Source: Planctomycetota bacterium (GTDB lineage: Bacteria; Planctomycetota; SZUA-567). From it: 64,000 nucleotides of DNA. Below, one piece after another: positions 50,413-59,269 of this stretch. The notes beneath the pieces are model-generated. The model saw only the letters and a list, made by a program, of their open reading frames with translations. It searched no databases and was not told where the DNA came from. Made by a program: the position numbers and the translations under genes. Numbering within the stretch: the first letter of the stretch is position 1; every line of letters begins with the position of its first letter. The stretch is taken from assembly GCA_020060765.1 (NCBI GenBank), contig JAGUZQ010000099.1, positions 1 through 64,000 of the forward strand, given 5' to 3'.

Positions 50413-51294
50413 ATGGCGAAAAAGCAATCGCTGGCGTCGACGGCATTTTACATCTTTCTGTCGGTCATGGCGCTGAATTACATCAGCCTGCTGATGTTGA
50501 TCGGCTGGCAGTATTACAACAAGCAGATTGGCGGCAAGGATCTGCTGGAAATGGCGCAGGTGCTGGTGGGCAACCGGAAATACACCATGCCTAATAAAGA
50601 CTACCAGCGCTATCAGGAATTTCTCGCCGACGAGCAGAAATTCATGGACAAGCTCAACCTGGAAAAAGGCAAGCCCTCTATCCGCGTGCCTGCCGCCGAG
50701 GCCGCGCGCGAGGCGGAAAAAATCCAGCAGGAAAACGCCGAGACCCTGCGTCGCCTGCTGGAGGCCGAGCAGAAACGTCTCGCCGAATTGCGCGACGAGG
50801 TGGAAGGCAAGAAGAAACAGCTTGAGCTGCTGGACTCGCTGATCGTTACCCGTAAAACCGAAAACGCCAAGACCGAACTGGACGCCGACCGCGAGAATCT
50901 GAAAAAGGCCATTGCCGGCATGGACGCCGCAGATCTGGCGAATTTCCTCCAGGCGCATATTCAGCGCAGCGGCAAGGAAGAAGTCGCCCGTTACATGCGC
51001 CAGCTCATGAAACCGCGTCAGATTACCGAGGTGCTGACCGAAATGGATCCCGGCACCCGCCAGCAGATTTTGCCGATCCTGGAAAACAAATATGCCGGTT
51101 GGTCTCCCGAAGCACTGGTGCGGGAATGGACTAATCCCAAGTCAAAGAACTTTTTAACTCCTTCGGAAATCGCCTTGTATCTGGCGCAAATGCCTGCTCC
51201 TAAAGCATTTGCGGTGTACAGTCAGCTCAATCCCATCATTCAGGCAAAAGTAATTCCACTTCTGGCGCGCGACTTGCAATCCACCTCTCGGTGA
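50413..51294 (+). CDS. MotE-like protein: membrane segment, coiled coil, MgtE-N-type helical domain
   Basis: 293 residues; GGAGGACTGACCC precedes the ATG. One membrane segment (12-36), a long coiled coil (about 75-160, ENAETLRRLLEAEQKRLAEL) and a C-terminal helical domain built of MgtE-N-like repeats (KEEVARYMRQLMKPRQITEV, TRQQILPILENKYAG). Proteins like this occur between fliJ and fliK in many bacteria, where MotE helps the stator or directs export of hook proteins. By order alone it fits; the exact role is unproven. Confidence 0.75.
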   Translation: MAKKQSLASTAFYIFLSVMALNYISLLMLIGWQYYNKQIGGKDLLEMAQVLVGNRKYTMPNKDYQRYQEFLADEQKFMDKLNLEKGKPSIRVPAAEAAREAEKIQQENAETLRRLLEAEQKRLAELRDEVEGKKKQLELLDSLIVTRKTENAKTELDADRENLKKAIAGMDAADLANFLQAHIQRSGKEEVARYMRQLMKPRQITEVLTEMDPGTRQQILPILENKYAGWSPEALVREWTNPKSKNFLTPSEIALYLAQMPAPKAFAVYSQLNPIIQAKVIPLLARDLQSTSR

Positions 51295-52205
51295 AAAACC
51301 TATTTCTACGTGAGGCTGGTCCGCAGGGATGTCCGGACTCCTCTTCCCACAGACAAGGATGTCTGATCGGGGCGGTTGTGCCCCTGGCGGCTGGCGCGGG
51401 ATGCCGTATGGCTCTGTGCGCCTGGTTGCTTCTGACCGCTGGCGTCTGCCAGGCGGAGGATCGCGACTGGCGTCAGAAAGCTCCGATCGAAAACATTGAA
51501 ACCCCGACCGGCGTCACTGAAAAGGAAGTAAAAGTCAGGGAGCTGGCGCGGGTGAAGGAAGTGTCTGGCCTGGTGAATGTGCGCCGGAACGAGGCGGGAG
51601 GACGGGAAATGGTACGCAGAGTTCAGCCCGGCGACGCCGCTTACGTAGGCGACCAGTTCGAGGTGGGGATGAATTCCTCGCTGGAATTGATTTTCGGCAT
51701 GAATTCGCGGCTGAAAATCGGCGCGGATTCAATTCTACGGATGGTGCAGAAAAACGTGGAGAAAAAAAGCGAGGCCGTGACCGTGAGCCAGAGCGATCTG
51801 GAATTGAAAAAAGGCAGCGCGCGTGTGCGGGTCAGGAAAAATACCCGTACTCCGTCGCCCATGCTGATTGTTGCAGGTACTGCGCGGCTGACGCTGAACC
51901 AGACCGACGCGGCATTGTTCCGCGAGGAGGCGGCTTCAAGCCGCGTAGTGGTGCTCAGTGGCAAGGCCGACGTGGTTTACAGTCAAACCGACCCGCAGGG
52001 CAAGTTGACGGAAAACGTGGTGGAGGTTAAGGAGCGGCGGGCGCTGGAAGTGCCGGACAAAGCAGACGGAAAAGCTTCCGTCCCGGAAATTATGGAAGAG
52101 GAAGAACTGCGGAGAATCGCGGCGCAACTGGTGTTTTCCATCGATCGCGAGCGCGAAGCCCTGCCTCCGGCTCCGCCCCGCAACCGCGAACTGGACGGAC
52201 CGTAG
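51291..52205 (+). CDS. FecR-domain exported protein in the flagellar cluster
   Basis: 304 residues from a GTG that overlaps the previous stop (GTGA). An ATG at 51408 would give a cleaner signal peptide (MALCAWLLLTAGVCQAED) and may be the true start. The mature part has a FecR-type beta domain: VSGLVNVRR, VQPGDAAYVGDQFEVG, SSLELIFGMNSRLKIGADS, KKGSARVRVRKN. The C-terminus is acidic (PEIMEEEELRR). FecR domains usually sense or bind envelope components. Its steady position between a motE-like gene and fliK suggests a flagellar envelope role, but that is inference. Confidence 0.78.
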   Translation: MKNLFLREAGPQGCPDSSSHRQGCLIGAVVPLAAGAGCRMALCAWLLLTAGVCQAEDRDWRQKAPIENIETPTGVTEKEVKVRELARVKEVSGLVNVRRNEAGGREMVRRVQPGDAAYVGDQFEVGMNSSLELIFGMNSRLKIGADSILRMVQKNVEKKSEAVTVSQSDLELKKGSARVRVRKNTRTPSPMLIVAGTARLTLNQTDAALFREEAASSRVVVLSGKADVVYSQTDPQGKLTENVVEVKERRALEVPDKADGKASVPEIMEEEELRRIAAQLVFSIDREREALPPAPPRNRELDGP

Positions 52206-52206
52206 A

Positions 52207-52344
52207 GGGACTAAGGGACTAAGTGCAGCGTCCCGTAAATACGTGAACAAACCACGAATCGACAATATTCTCCCCTGGCAGGGGAGGAACTATGCCGATG
52301 CGGCAGCAATACTTAGTCCCCTAGTCCCTTAGAGTCTTAGTCCC
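52207..52344 (+). repeat. Octamer-repeat palindromic element upstream of fliK
   Basis: The left arm GGGACTAAGGGACTAAG (52207-52223) faces the right arm 52312-52344 (CTTAGTCCCCTAGTCCCTTA...), with about 88 bases between. The arms pair over about 17 bases. It ends just upstream of the fliK ribosome site. Confidence 0.93.
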
Positions 52345-52365
52345 TGAAAAAAGCAGGAGAAGACA

Positions 52366-54060
52366 GTGCAACAATCTAGCGTGATATCACTGCTGACGAC
52401 GCTCAATACCGGCGGCAAGTCGGAATCTTCCGGCGGAAAAGACGCGGGCGGAACCGATTTCCTGGACATGGTGCGATCTTTCCTCACTGGCGGCCTGGAG
52501 GCGCAGGGCGCGGATAACACGTCGACGCAGTTTGAGAAGATAGAGATAAGCCCGCGCCAGCAGGAAATCCTGGGACGGATCAGGGAACTGGTGGATCGGG
52601 GCGATCTCGACCGTTCCCAGGTGGAAAGCATGGATTCCGACGAGTTTGCCGAAGTGGAGGAATGGGCGGCGGCGGGTGCGGGCGGTGTTTTCCAGCCTCT
52701 GCCGCAGGATAATACTGTCGCGGAGGAAGACGCAGTCGCCGGGGTTGACGGCGTCGAGCCGGTTGATCTGCTGGAAATGTTGAAAGCCATGCTGGCGGCT
52801 GAAGAAGAAAATGCGACTCAGGTTTCTGCAGCGCCTGTCTCTGATATGATGAAAAATCTGGCCGCGAGTCTGGCGCAACTGGCGGGAGTGGAAAACATTA
52901 CCGCCGGGGATCTGGAAAAACTTGCTTCTGTCCTGACGGAAAAGCTGGCGGGGCTGCAGGCTGGCGGGGGAATGACCGCAAATTTGCCGCTTGCGGAAGA
53001 CTTGGTGCCGGAGGCGGTGACGAAAATATTTGAAATGCCTGCCGCGGAATTGGCCGGTGTTGTGGCCGAGGCTTTGGACGAAGCCGGAATAGCGCCGGAA
53101 GGTATATCCCTGGAAGAGATTCCCGCCCCGATTCTGCGCACGTTGGCGGTGAAGGTGGTGGCGGTTTCCGCCGGAGAGGAAATGCCCGACGCGTCTCTTT
53201 GGCAGAAACTTGCTGGCGACGGCGCGCTCAAGGAGCAGTTAGTTGCAGCGCAACCGGTTGCTGAACTTGCGAATGATATGGTGGCGGTTTCTGGCAAGAC
53301 GGAAATAGAACCAGTCGCCACTGGAGAGAAAACCGCGGTTGTCGAAGAGTTTGCGGCTGAAATGCCAGTAACGATAATCGAGCAGGAATCCGGTGTTGAA
53401 AAGCAAGTCAAGCCGCAGGTCGTCAAGGAAGAGGAAAAGGATTCGGAACATGACAGCGTTTCCGGCAACGAGCTGGCGGTTGATGCGGAACTTGGCGGGG
53501 AAATGAAAATCGGTGAACGCGCGCCGGTCGAAGCAATTGGCGGCGACGACGCGGATTTGAATATCGCCGCCACAGCCAAGGCCGAAAGCCGCCCCGAGGC
53601 GTCGCAGAACGCGCAGGCTCAATACAACAACGAAGCCAGGGCGGCAGTGATGAACGAAAACATCGAGCGTATCAGCCAGATGATGAGCGCCTCCCGCTCT
53701 AACGGCCTGAAACAGATTACCGTGCAACTGTCCCCGCCGGAACTGGGCAACGTGACCGTGCGGATGGAAGTCAGGAACGGTTCGGTCAGCGCGGTGCTGC
53801 ATACCCAGAACATCGAGGCGCGCGACATTCTCTCCAGCGGTTTGGAACATCTGCGGCAGACTTTGCAGGTGCAGGGCGTGGAACTGCGCGGCTTCGACGT
53901 CTCGCTGGGAGCGGGGGACGCTTCCCAAAACGGCACGGGACAGGGCAAGCGCAAACATCGTAACCCCGCCAGCCAGGGCGAGACCCAGGCGATCGGTGCG
54001 GCGGTCGAAGAGGAAAACGCGGCTTACCGGGGCAACGGCGCGCTTAACGTGATTGTGTAA
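52366..54060 (+). CDS. fliK: Flagellar hook-length control protein FliK
   Basis: 564 residues from a GTG with AGGAGA upstream. The N-terminal part is long, acidic and low-complexity (Glu/Ala/Val repeats), the flexible ruler. The C-terminal 120 residues form the Flg_hook domain: LKQITVQLSPPELGNVTVRM, then VSAVLHTQNIEARDIL and QVQGVELRGFDVSLG. FliK is secreted during hook growth and switches the export gate from hook to filament proteins. Confidence 0.93.
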   Translation: MQQSSVISLLTTLNTGGKSESSGGKDAGGTDFLDMVRSFLTGGLEAQGADNTSTQFEKIEISPRQQEILGRIRELVDRGDLDRSQVESMDSDEFAEVEEWAAAGAGGVFQPLPQDNTVAEEDAVAGVDGVEPVDLLEMLKAMLAAEEENATQVSAAPVSDMMKNLAASLAQLAGVENITAGDLEKLASVLTEKLAGLQAGGGMTANLPLAEDLVPEAVTKIFEMPAAELAGVVAEALDEAGIAPEGISLEEIPAPILRTLAVKVVAVSAGEEMPDASLWQKLAGDGALKEQLVAAQPVAELANDMVAVSGKTEIEPVATGEKTAVVEEFAAEMPVTIIEQESGVEKQVKPQVVKEEEKDSEHDSVSGNELAVDAELGGEMKIGERAPVEAIGGDDADLNIAATAKAESRPEASQNAQAQYNNEARAAVMNENIERISQMMSASRSNGLKQITVQLSPPELGNVTVRMEVRNGSVSAVLHTQNIEARDILSSGLEHLRQTLQVQGVELRGFDVSLGAGDASQNGTGQGKRKHRNPASQGETQAIGAAVEEENAAYRGNGALNVIV

Positions 54061-54074
54061 TTGGAGGAATGACC

Positions 54075-54773
54075 ATGACTGCGGCTGTCAGCAATACCGA
54101 AAACTATTATACTTCGAGCGCGTCGGAAGCGGCGAGTACCGCCAGCTCCTCGGATAATAGCTATGTCAAGCACGACGAGTTCCTGAAGCTGCTGACCACG
54201 CAGTTGACCAACCAGGATCCGCTCAACCCCATGGACAATACCGCGTTCCTGTCGCAGATGGCGCAGTTGCAGGCGCTGGACGAGCAGATCGACACCAACA
54301 ACAATCTCGCCCAGTTGAGCCAGGACAGCCAGATGCAGGGCGCGGCCAACCTGGTGGGCAAGAAGATCACCGGCGAGGACGACTACGGCAGCGAAGCCAG
54401 CGGCACCGTCATCAACGCCATGCTCAAGGATGACACGGTCTACATCCAGCTTGACAATCTGCAGAAACTGAAATACGAAAACGTGACCAATGTGGAAAAT
54501 ATAGAAGCCACCACCAACGACGCGACGATGGAATCGCTCCTGCGCTGGCTCACTTACGACAATCGTTTGGGCGCGGCCAGCGGCATGATCGGCAACTATG
54601 TCTTCGGCGAGGACACCAATGGCAATGACGTCGAGGGACTGGTGCTTAATGCAAGCGTGCAGAACGGCAACGTCCTGTTGCAACTGCCTGACGAAGTTTA
54701 TGTGCCGTTCGAAAAGGTCACCGACGTGACTGTGGCCTTCTCGTCTGACGCCGAAACTACAGAAGCCGAATGA
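54075..54773 (+). CDS. flgD: Flagellar hook-capping protein FlgD
   Basis: 232 residues from the ATG at 54075, spaced seven bases from GGAGGA; the ATG at 54069 lies too close. The N-terminus has the export and cap motif FLKLLTTQLTNQDPLNPMDN and TAFLSQMAQLQALDEQIDTN. The beta-rich C-terminal half contains two Tudor/Fn3-like cores. FlgD caps the growing hook and is lost on completion. Confidence 0.96.
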   Translation: MTAAVSNTENYYTSSASEAASTASSSDNSYVKHDEFLKLLTTQLTNQDPLNPMDNTAFLSQMAQLQALDEQIDTNNNLAQLSQDSQMQGAANLVGKKITGEDDYGSEASGTVINAMLKDDTVYIQLDNLQKLKYENVTNVENIEATTNDATMESLLRWLTYDNRLGAASGMIGNYVFGEDTNGNDVEGLVLNASVQNGNVLLQLPDEVYVPFEKVTDVTVAFSSDAETTEAE

Positions 54774-54782
54774 CGAACTGTA

Positions 54783-54796
54783 AGATAAATTTATCT
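54783..54796. repeat. 14-bp perfect palindrome after flgD
   Basis: AGATAAATTTATCT is fully self-complementary and lies 10 bases after the flgD stop. It is A+T-rich, so a stable terminator is unlikely; an operator site is possible. Confidence 0.5.
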
Positions 54797-54890
54797 GAAA
54801 AGTAAAAAAATATTATTTTTTGATGGGAATAGCGCAGGAAACCTCTTTGTAAAAACGTATAAACCTGTGCGGCAAGTGAGGAGATGCAAA

Positions 54891-57062
54891 ATGGGACTCA
54901 GTCAGGCATTGTACAGCGCGATCAGCGGTTTGACCAACCACCAGCGCGCAATGGACAACATCGGTAACAATCTGGCCAACGTGAACACGGTCGCGTTCAA
55001 AAAAGGCGTGTTCCAGTTCCGCACCTTGCTGGAGCGGACTCTCCAGGGAGGCACCGCCGCCGACGCGCAGACCGGTCGCGGCGCGATCAACCCCATCATG
55101 CTGGGCGTAGGCACCCAGACCGGCAGCATCAACAAGGATTTCTCGGCCGGTTCGCCCGACATCACCGGCAACCAGCGCGATATGATGATCGACGGCAACG
55201 GCTATTTCGTCCTGCGCAACGGCAACAGCAACGTCTTTACCCGCGACGGCTCCTTCTACCTCGGCACCGACGGCAGCCTGCTGGGCGGTAACGGTTTGCA
55301 GGTGCAGGGCGTGATGGCGGTCAACGGCCAGATTCCCGCCGCAGGCAGCGTGCAAGACCTGATCATTCCCATCGGCAAGACCGGCGCGGCGCAAGAAACC
55401 ACCCAGGCCTCCTACAGCGGCAACCTGAACTCCGACCAGGAAATCTCCACCGGCCTGAAACTGGTCGGCGACAGCGGCGGCGGCAATCCGCTTCTGCCCA
55501 CCGACGGCGTCCCCGCCGTGGGCGACACCTATGCGGGCACGCGCGCGTGGCTGGGCGACACCAACGTGGATACCAGTTGGACAGTGCTTACCGCCGCCGG
55601 GGGCAACGTGGCTGGCAACGAACGCATGATTAACGGCGGCTCGGTGCAGACGACCGCTCCGCTGTCCATTGATGCGGGCGGCGGCACCTATGCGGCGGCT
55701 TCGATGGCCACCGACCTGGCGGACGTGTATTATCTTTCCGGCAACAGTTGGCTAAAGCCCTTCGACGGCATTGCCAACGGTGACGAGATTACCATAAACT
55801 TCGCCAAAGGCGGGCGCAGCCACGCTGCCACTTTCGTGTACAACGATACGGCTACGAATCCCGCCAACACTTTCGCGCATTTCATGCGCTTCCTCACCGG
55901 CGGCACAGACCAGTTTGCCGATGTCTCCAGCGTGGATGACATTGAAGCCGACACCACTCGCCTGCAGGGCGGCGTGATGGGAACGGTCAAGATCACCGGC
56001 AACGTCAGCGGCGCCTATACCGACCTCACCGGCGGCGGCGTCACCACCGAAGCGGGCGAGGAACCCTACGATTCGCCGGTAGAGACCGCCGGTTCCTTCA
56101 CCCGCAGCTACATTAACGACGTCGACTACGACGGCGACAACGTCAACGACGGCGACTCCTTCAATCTCTCGGTCGTCAGCAACCTCGGTTCGGAAAACGC
56201 CATCACCGACATCGAAATCGTCTACAACAACGTCAAGTATACCGACATCTTCCAGAACGACCGCGACTACAGCGCCATCCAGGGCGGCAGCTCGATCACC
56301 AACATGGTGTTGTATGATTCGCTGGGCAACCCCAAGGAAGTGACGATGCAGCTCAGTCTGGTCGATCGCGACAGCAACTTCAGCACCTGGCGCTGGGTAG
56401 CCGATTCCGATGACGACACCGACGCCGATTTCCAGTTCGCCAATAACCAGATCACCACCAGTTCCAACGTCGGCACCGGCCTGATCCGCTTTGACTCGGA
56501 AGGCCGCTTTGTCAAGGGCGCGGAGCTTTCCGAAAGCGGCGGCATAGAACTCAGCCTCGATGACCAGGGCGTGAACTTCCCCCTCACCATAGCTCTGCAG
56601 GAAGGGCTGGCCACCAGTGCCACGCAGGATCTGGATTTCAGCGCCATGACCTCCGTCGCTTCGGAAAGCGACTTCAACCTGAAGGAACAGGACGGTTCCC
56701 CTCCCGGCACGCTCGACAGCTTCAGCGTCACCCAGGACGGCGTGATCCAGGGCGTCTACTCCAACGGCGTGATCGATTCGATCGGGCGGATTTCGGTGGC
56801 GCTGATCGCCAACGAATCCGGGCTGATCGCGGCGGGAGACAACCTCTTCTACGAAGGCCCCAGTTCCGGCTCGGCGCAGGTCGGGTTCGCCGGGGTGGGC
56901 GGTCGCGGCGGGGTGCGCTCGGGCGCGCTTGAAACCTCTAACGTCGATCTGTCGGAGGAATTCACCAAGCTGATCACGATCCAGCGCGGCTTCCAGGCTA
57001 ACTCCCGGGTTATCACCACTTCTGACGAAATGCTGACGGAACTGGTCAACCTGAAGCGGTAA
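54891..57062 (+). CDS. flgE: Flagellar hook protein FlgE
   Basis: 723 residues from the ATG at 54891, with GAGGAG seven bases upstream; an upstream GTG-type frame adds eight residues without homology. The N-terminal hook/rod motif SGLTNHQRAMDNIGNNLANV and the C-terminal VDLSEEFTKLITIQRGFQAN are complete, as needed for coiled-coil D0 assembly. The middle is long: FlgE in E. coli has 402 residues, so the hook has large extra surface domains, rich in Asp/Gly/Thr. Surface-exposed domain growth is usual in this phylum-level group but unproven here. Confidence 0.95.
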   Translation: MGLSQALYSAISGLTNHQRAMDNIGNNLANVNTVAFKKGVFQFRTLLERTLQGGTAADAQTGRGAINPIMLGVGTQTGSINKDFSAGSPDITGNQRDMMIDGNGYFVLRNGNSNVFTRDGSFYLGTDGSLLGGNGLQVQGVMAVNGQIPAAGSVQDLIIPIGKTGAAQETTQASYSGNLNSDQEISTGLKLVGDSGGGNPLLPTDGVPAVGDTYAGTRAWLGDTNVDTSWTVLTAAGGNVAGNERMINGGSVQTTAPLSIDAGGGTYAAASMATDLADVYYLSGNSWLKPFDGIANGDEITINFAKGGRSHAATFVYNDTATNPANTFAHFMRFLTGGTDQFADVSSVDDIEADTTRLQGGVMGTVKITGNVSGAYTDLTGGGVTTEAGEEPYDSPVETAGSFTRSYINDVDYDGDNVNDGDSFNLSVVSNLGSENAITDIEIVYNNVKYTDIFQNDRDYSAIQGGSSITNMVLYDSLGNPKEVTMQLSLVDRDSNFSTWRWVADSDDDTDADFQFANNQITTSSNVGTGLIRFDSEGRFVKGAELSESGGIELSLDDQGVNFPLTIALQEGLATSATQDLDFSAMTSVASESDFNLKEQDGSPPGTLDSFSVTQDGVIQGVYSNGVIDSIGRISVALIANESGLIAAGDNLFYEGPSSGSAQVGFAGVGGRGGVRSGALETSNVDLSEEFTKLITIQRGFQANSRVITTSDEMLTELVNLKR

Positions 57063-57089
57063 ACGCGCCGGTAGCAGGGGTTTGAATAA

Positions 57090-57134
57090 ACGGGGACGGG
57101 AGCCTTAAACGGCTGCTGTCTCCGTTATTTTGCG
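57090..57134 (+). terminator. Hairpin between flgE and flbD, terminator- or attenuator-like
   Basis: AACGGGGACGGGAGCC and CGGCTGCTGTCTCCGTT pair over about 16 bp with G-T pairs and one mismatch, loop TTAAA, then ATTTTG. It could lower expression downstream of flgE rather than stop it. Confidence 0.45.
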
Positions 57135-57236
57135 GAATGGCGCAATCAGCGTCAAGCCGGGCGCGGGAATGGCCGATAAACCGGTAGGTATTCTTTTCTG
57201 GTTACTCGGTCGCAGGCGCGGCCTGGAGTGGAGCTA

Positions 57237-57437
57237 ATGATACGCGTGACGCGGCTGAACGGCTTGCCGCTGGTGGTCAACGCCGGGCTGGTGAAATTTG
57301 TCGAGGAGACGCCAGATACTATTATCACACTGCGCGATGGCGAAAAAATCCTTGTGCAGGAATCGATCGACACGGTGATCGAACGGGCGGTGGAATATGT
57401 CCGTTCTACCCGTTTTCCGCCGGGAATGGATTTGTGA
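57237..57437 (+). CDS. flbD: Flagellar protein FlbD
   Basis: 66 residues from the ATG at 57237; a GTG at 57228 in the same frame is possible. The small FlbD family pattern is complete: MIRVTRLNGLPLVVNAGLVK, then ETPDTIITLRDGEKILVQES and IERAVEYV. FlbD of this type (not the Caulobacter regulator of the same name) is a conserved flagellar cluster protein of unclear role, almost always just before motA, as here. Confidence 0.95.
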   Translation: MIRVTRLNGLPLVVNAGLVKFVEETPDTIITLRDGEKILVQESIDTVIERAVEYVRSTRFPPGMDL

Positions 57438-57442
57438 AATTT

Positions 57443-57603
57443 GGGACTAAGGGACTAAGGGACTAAGGGACTAGGGGACTAAGGGACAAGAAAATCTGTT
57501 TCAGGCACGGTATCGATAACTTCTGATTGCAAAAAACTTACGGCAAGCAGGGAAATCTTTGACCAGTGCCTTAGTCTCCTAGTCCCTCAGAGCCTTAGTT
57601 CCC
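57443..57603 (+). repeat. Octamer-repeat palindromic element upstream of motA
   Basis: The left arm is the clearest of the family: GGGACTAA three times in tandem, then GGGACTAG, GGGACTAA and a final GGGACAAG (57443-57490), all in 8-bp steps. The right arm is 57570-57603 (CTTAGTCTCCTAGTCCCTCA...), with about 79 bases between. The arms could form a stem of about 30 bp with a few mismatches. Confidence 0.95.
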
Positions 57604-57639
57604 AAGAGGTGTTTTCAAGGACGATAGCCTGGAGCTGGC

Positions 57640-58410
57640 ATGGATCTGGCAACCGTAATCGGTTACGTGACAGGCGTGGTTTGCGTGGTGTTTATCGGCA
57701 TCGGCATTCCCAACCTGCCGGTGTTTTACGACACCGCCAGTTTCTTCATCGTGCTGGGCGGTGGCTTGGCAGCGACCATGATCAGTTGCCCGCTGGAAAT
57801 GGTGACTGCGGCTCTGGGGATATCGAAACACGTCTTTTTCCACAAGGCCGACAGCCCCATGGATCTGATCAAGCGCATGGTGGAATTCGCCGAAATCGCG
57901 CGCCGCGACGGCATTCTGGCGCTGGAAAACGTGACCGACACTATTCAGGATCCGTTCCTGGTCAAGGGTATCCAACTCGCCGTCGACGGCACCGACCCGG
58001 AACTGATCGAGCAGATCATGAATACGGAACTGGAGAATATCGAGTCGCGGCACGGCAAAGGCCGCAAGCCCTACGAGCTGTTCACCAAGTACGCCCCGGC
58101 GTGGGGCATGATCGGGACGCTGATCGGTCTGATCAATATGCTTTCGGGCGGCATGGACGATCCGGCCAAGCTCTCCAGCGGCATGGCGGTGGCGCTTATC
58201 ACCACCATGTACGGCGCGGTGGTCGCCAACTATGCGTGCGGTCCCATCGCCGACAAACTGATTTTGCGCAACCAGGAGGAGATGCTGCTGAAGGAAATCG
58301 TCCTGCGCGGGGTCATGAGCATCCAGTCCGGAGATAACCCGCGCATCGTGGAGCAGAAGCTGAAGATTTTCCTGCCGCCGAAGATGCGCGATTTTGGCAA
58401 GGATAGCTGA
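57640..58410 (+). CDS. motA: Flagellar motor stator protein MotA
   Basis: 256 residues with four membrane segments (about 4-24, 32-52, 150-172, 183-205). The cytoplasmic loop contains the charged helix HGKGRKPYELFTKYAPAWGM and the channel motif GMIGTLIGLINMLSGG with its conserved Pro/Gly. MotA conducts ions with MotB and pushes FliG. Its stop overlaps the motB start by one base. Confidence 0.97.
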   Translation: MDLATVIGYVTGVVCVVFIGIGIPNLPVFYDTASFFIVLGGGLAATMISCPLEMVTAALGISKHVFFHKADSPMDLIKRMVEFAEIARRDGILALENVTDTIQDPFLVKGIQLAVDGTDPELIEQIMNTELENIESRHGKGRKPYELFTKYAPAWGMIGTLIGLINMLSGGMDDPAKLSSGMAVALITTMYGAVVANYACGPIADKLILRNQEEMLLKEIVLRGVMSIQSGDNPRIVEQKLKIFLPPKMRDFGKDS

Positions 58411-59108
58411 TGCCGAAAAAAGAGGAAAAGGCTCCCGAAGGCGCGCCGGAATGGATGCTGACCTACGGCGACATGGTGACTCTGCTGCTGTGCTTTTTCG
58501 TGCTGCTGTTCACCATGTCGGAGATCAAGAAGGACAAGCTGTCCAAAACCATGCGCGCGTTCCAGAAGCAGTTCGGCGTGTTGCCGAAATACAAGGCGAC
58601 GGTGCAGGTTTTCGTGCAGGCCCAGCGGATGACCGAAACCGAAAGCAACGTCCTCAGGCGGGGGCCGCCGGGAAAGCACACGGCGGTGCAGACCATCGTC
58701 GAGGACGAAAAAATGAAAGTAATTGTCGGCGGCAAGTCGCTGTTCGAGGCCGACTCGGCGGTGCTGCTGCCGGAAGGCAGGCAGTTGCTGCTGACCCAGG
58801 TCGCGCCGGATCTGCGCGGGTTCAAGAACCGGATCGAGGTGCGCGGACACACCGCTTCGACGGGGCGGGTCGACCGCGACTTGTGGTATCTGGGTTACGA
58901 GCGTGCCTTCGCGGTGATGCGCTTTCTGGCCGACCCGAACTACGGCGGCATCGACCCGAGGCGCTTCCGGGTGGTGAGCTGCTCCGACAATGAGCCGCGC
59001 GCCACCAACCTCACCGACGTCGGTCGCGAGGAAAACCGGCGAGTGGAGATTATCATGACCGAGGAGTTCATCAAGGAAATAGACTCCGTCGATCAGAAAA
59101 AGCAGTGA
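58410..59108 (+). CDS. motB: Flagellar motor stator protein MotB
   Basis: 232 residues. The N-terminal plug and channel helix reads PEWMLTYGDMVTLLLCFFVLL with the ion-binding Asp21, and the C-terminal OmpA-like domain binds peptidoglycan (RIEVRGHTASTG, GYERAFAVMRFL, NRRVEIIM). Tyr rather than the Na-type pattern at the neighbour position gives no firm hint of proton or sodium use. It anchors the stator to the wall. Confidence 0.97.
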   Translation: MPKKEEKAPEGAPEWMLTYGDMVTLLLCFFVLLFTMSEIKKDKLSKTMRAFQKQFGVLPKYKATVQVFVQAQRMTETESNVLRRGPPGKHTAVQTIVEDEKMKVIVGGKSLFEADSAVLLPEGRQLLLTQVAPDLRGFKNRIEVRGHTASTGRVDRDLWYLGYERAFAVMRFLADPNYGGIDPRRFRVVSCSDNEPRATNLTDVGREENRRVEIIMTEEFIKEIDSVDQKKQ

Positions 59109-59114
59109 TTTTTC

Positions 59115-59249
59115 GGGACTAGGGGACTAAGGGACTAAGATTTTGCTCTATCGCGCAACGTTTGCCGCGGTTGCATAAGGCAGACGGAAACAGCATAAGC
59201 TTTCGCCGGGAAATCTTAGTCCCCTAGTCCCATAGAGTCTTAGTCCCCC
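59115..59249 (+). repeat. Octamer-repeat palindromic element upstream of fliL
   Basis: The left arm is GGGACTAGGGGACTAAGGGACTAAG read in two pieces (59115-59139). The right arm is 59215-59249 (CTTAGTCCCCTAGTCCCATA...), with about 75 bases between. It ends 20 bases before the fliL GTG. Confidence 0.94.
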
Positions 59250-59269
59250 TGGAATAACAGGAGAAAGCC

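Noticed and set aside
54867-54890. Eight extra codons before the FlgE start
   Set aside because: The ribosome site GAGGAG is correctly spaced only for the ATG at 54891, and FlgE proteins begin at this point.
57443-57490. Tandem GGGACTAA units as a CRISPR array
   Set aside because: The units are 8 bp with no spacers between them, and no cas genes are present.
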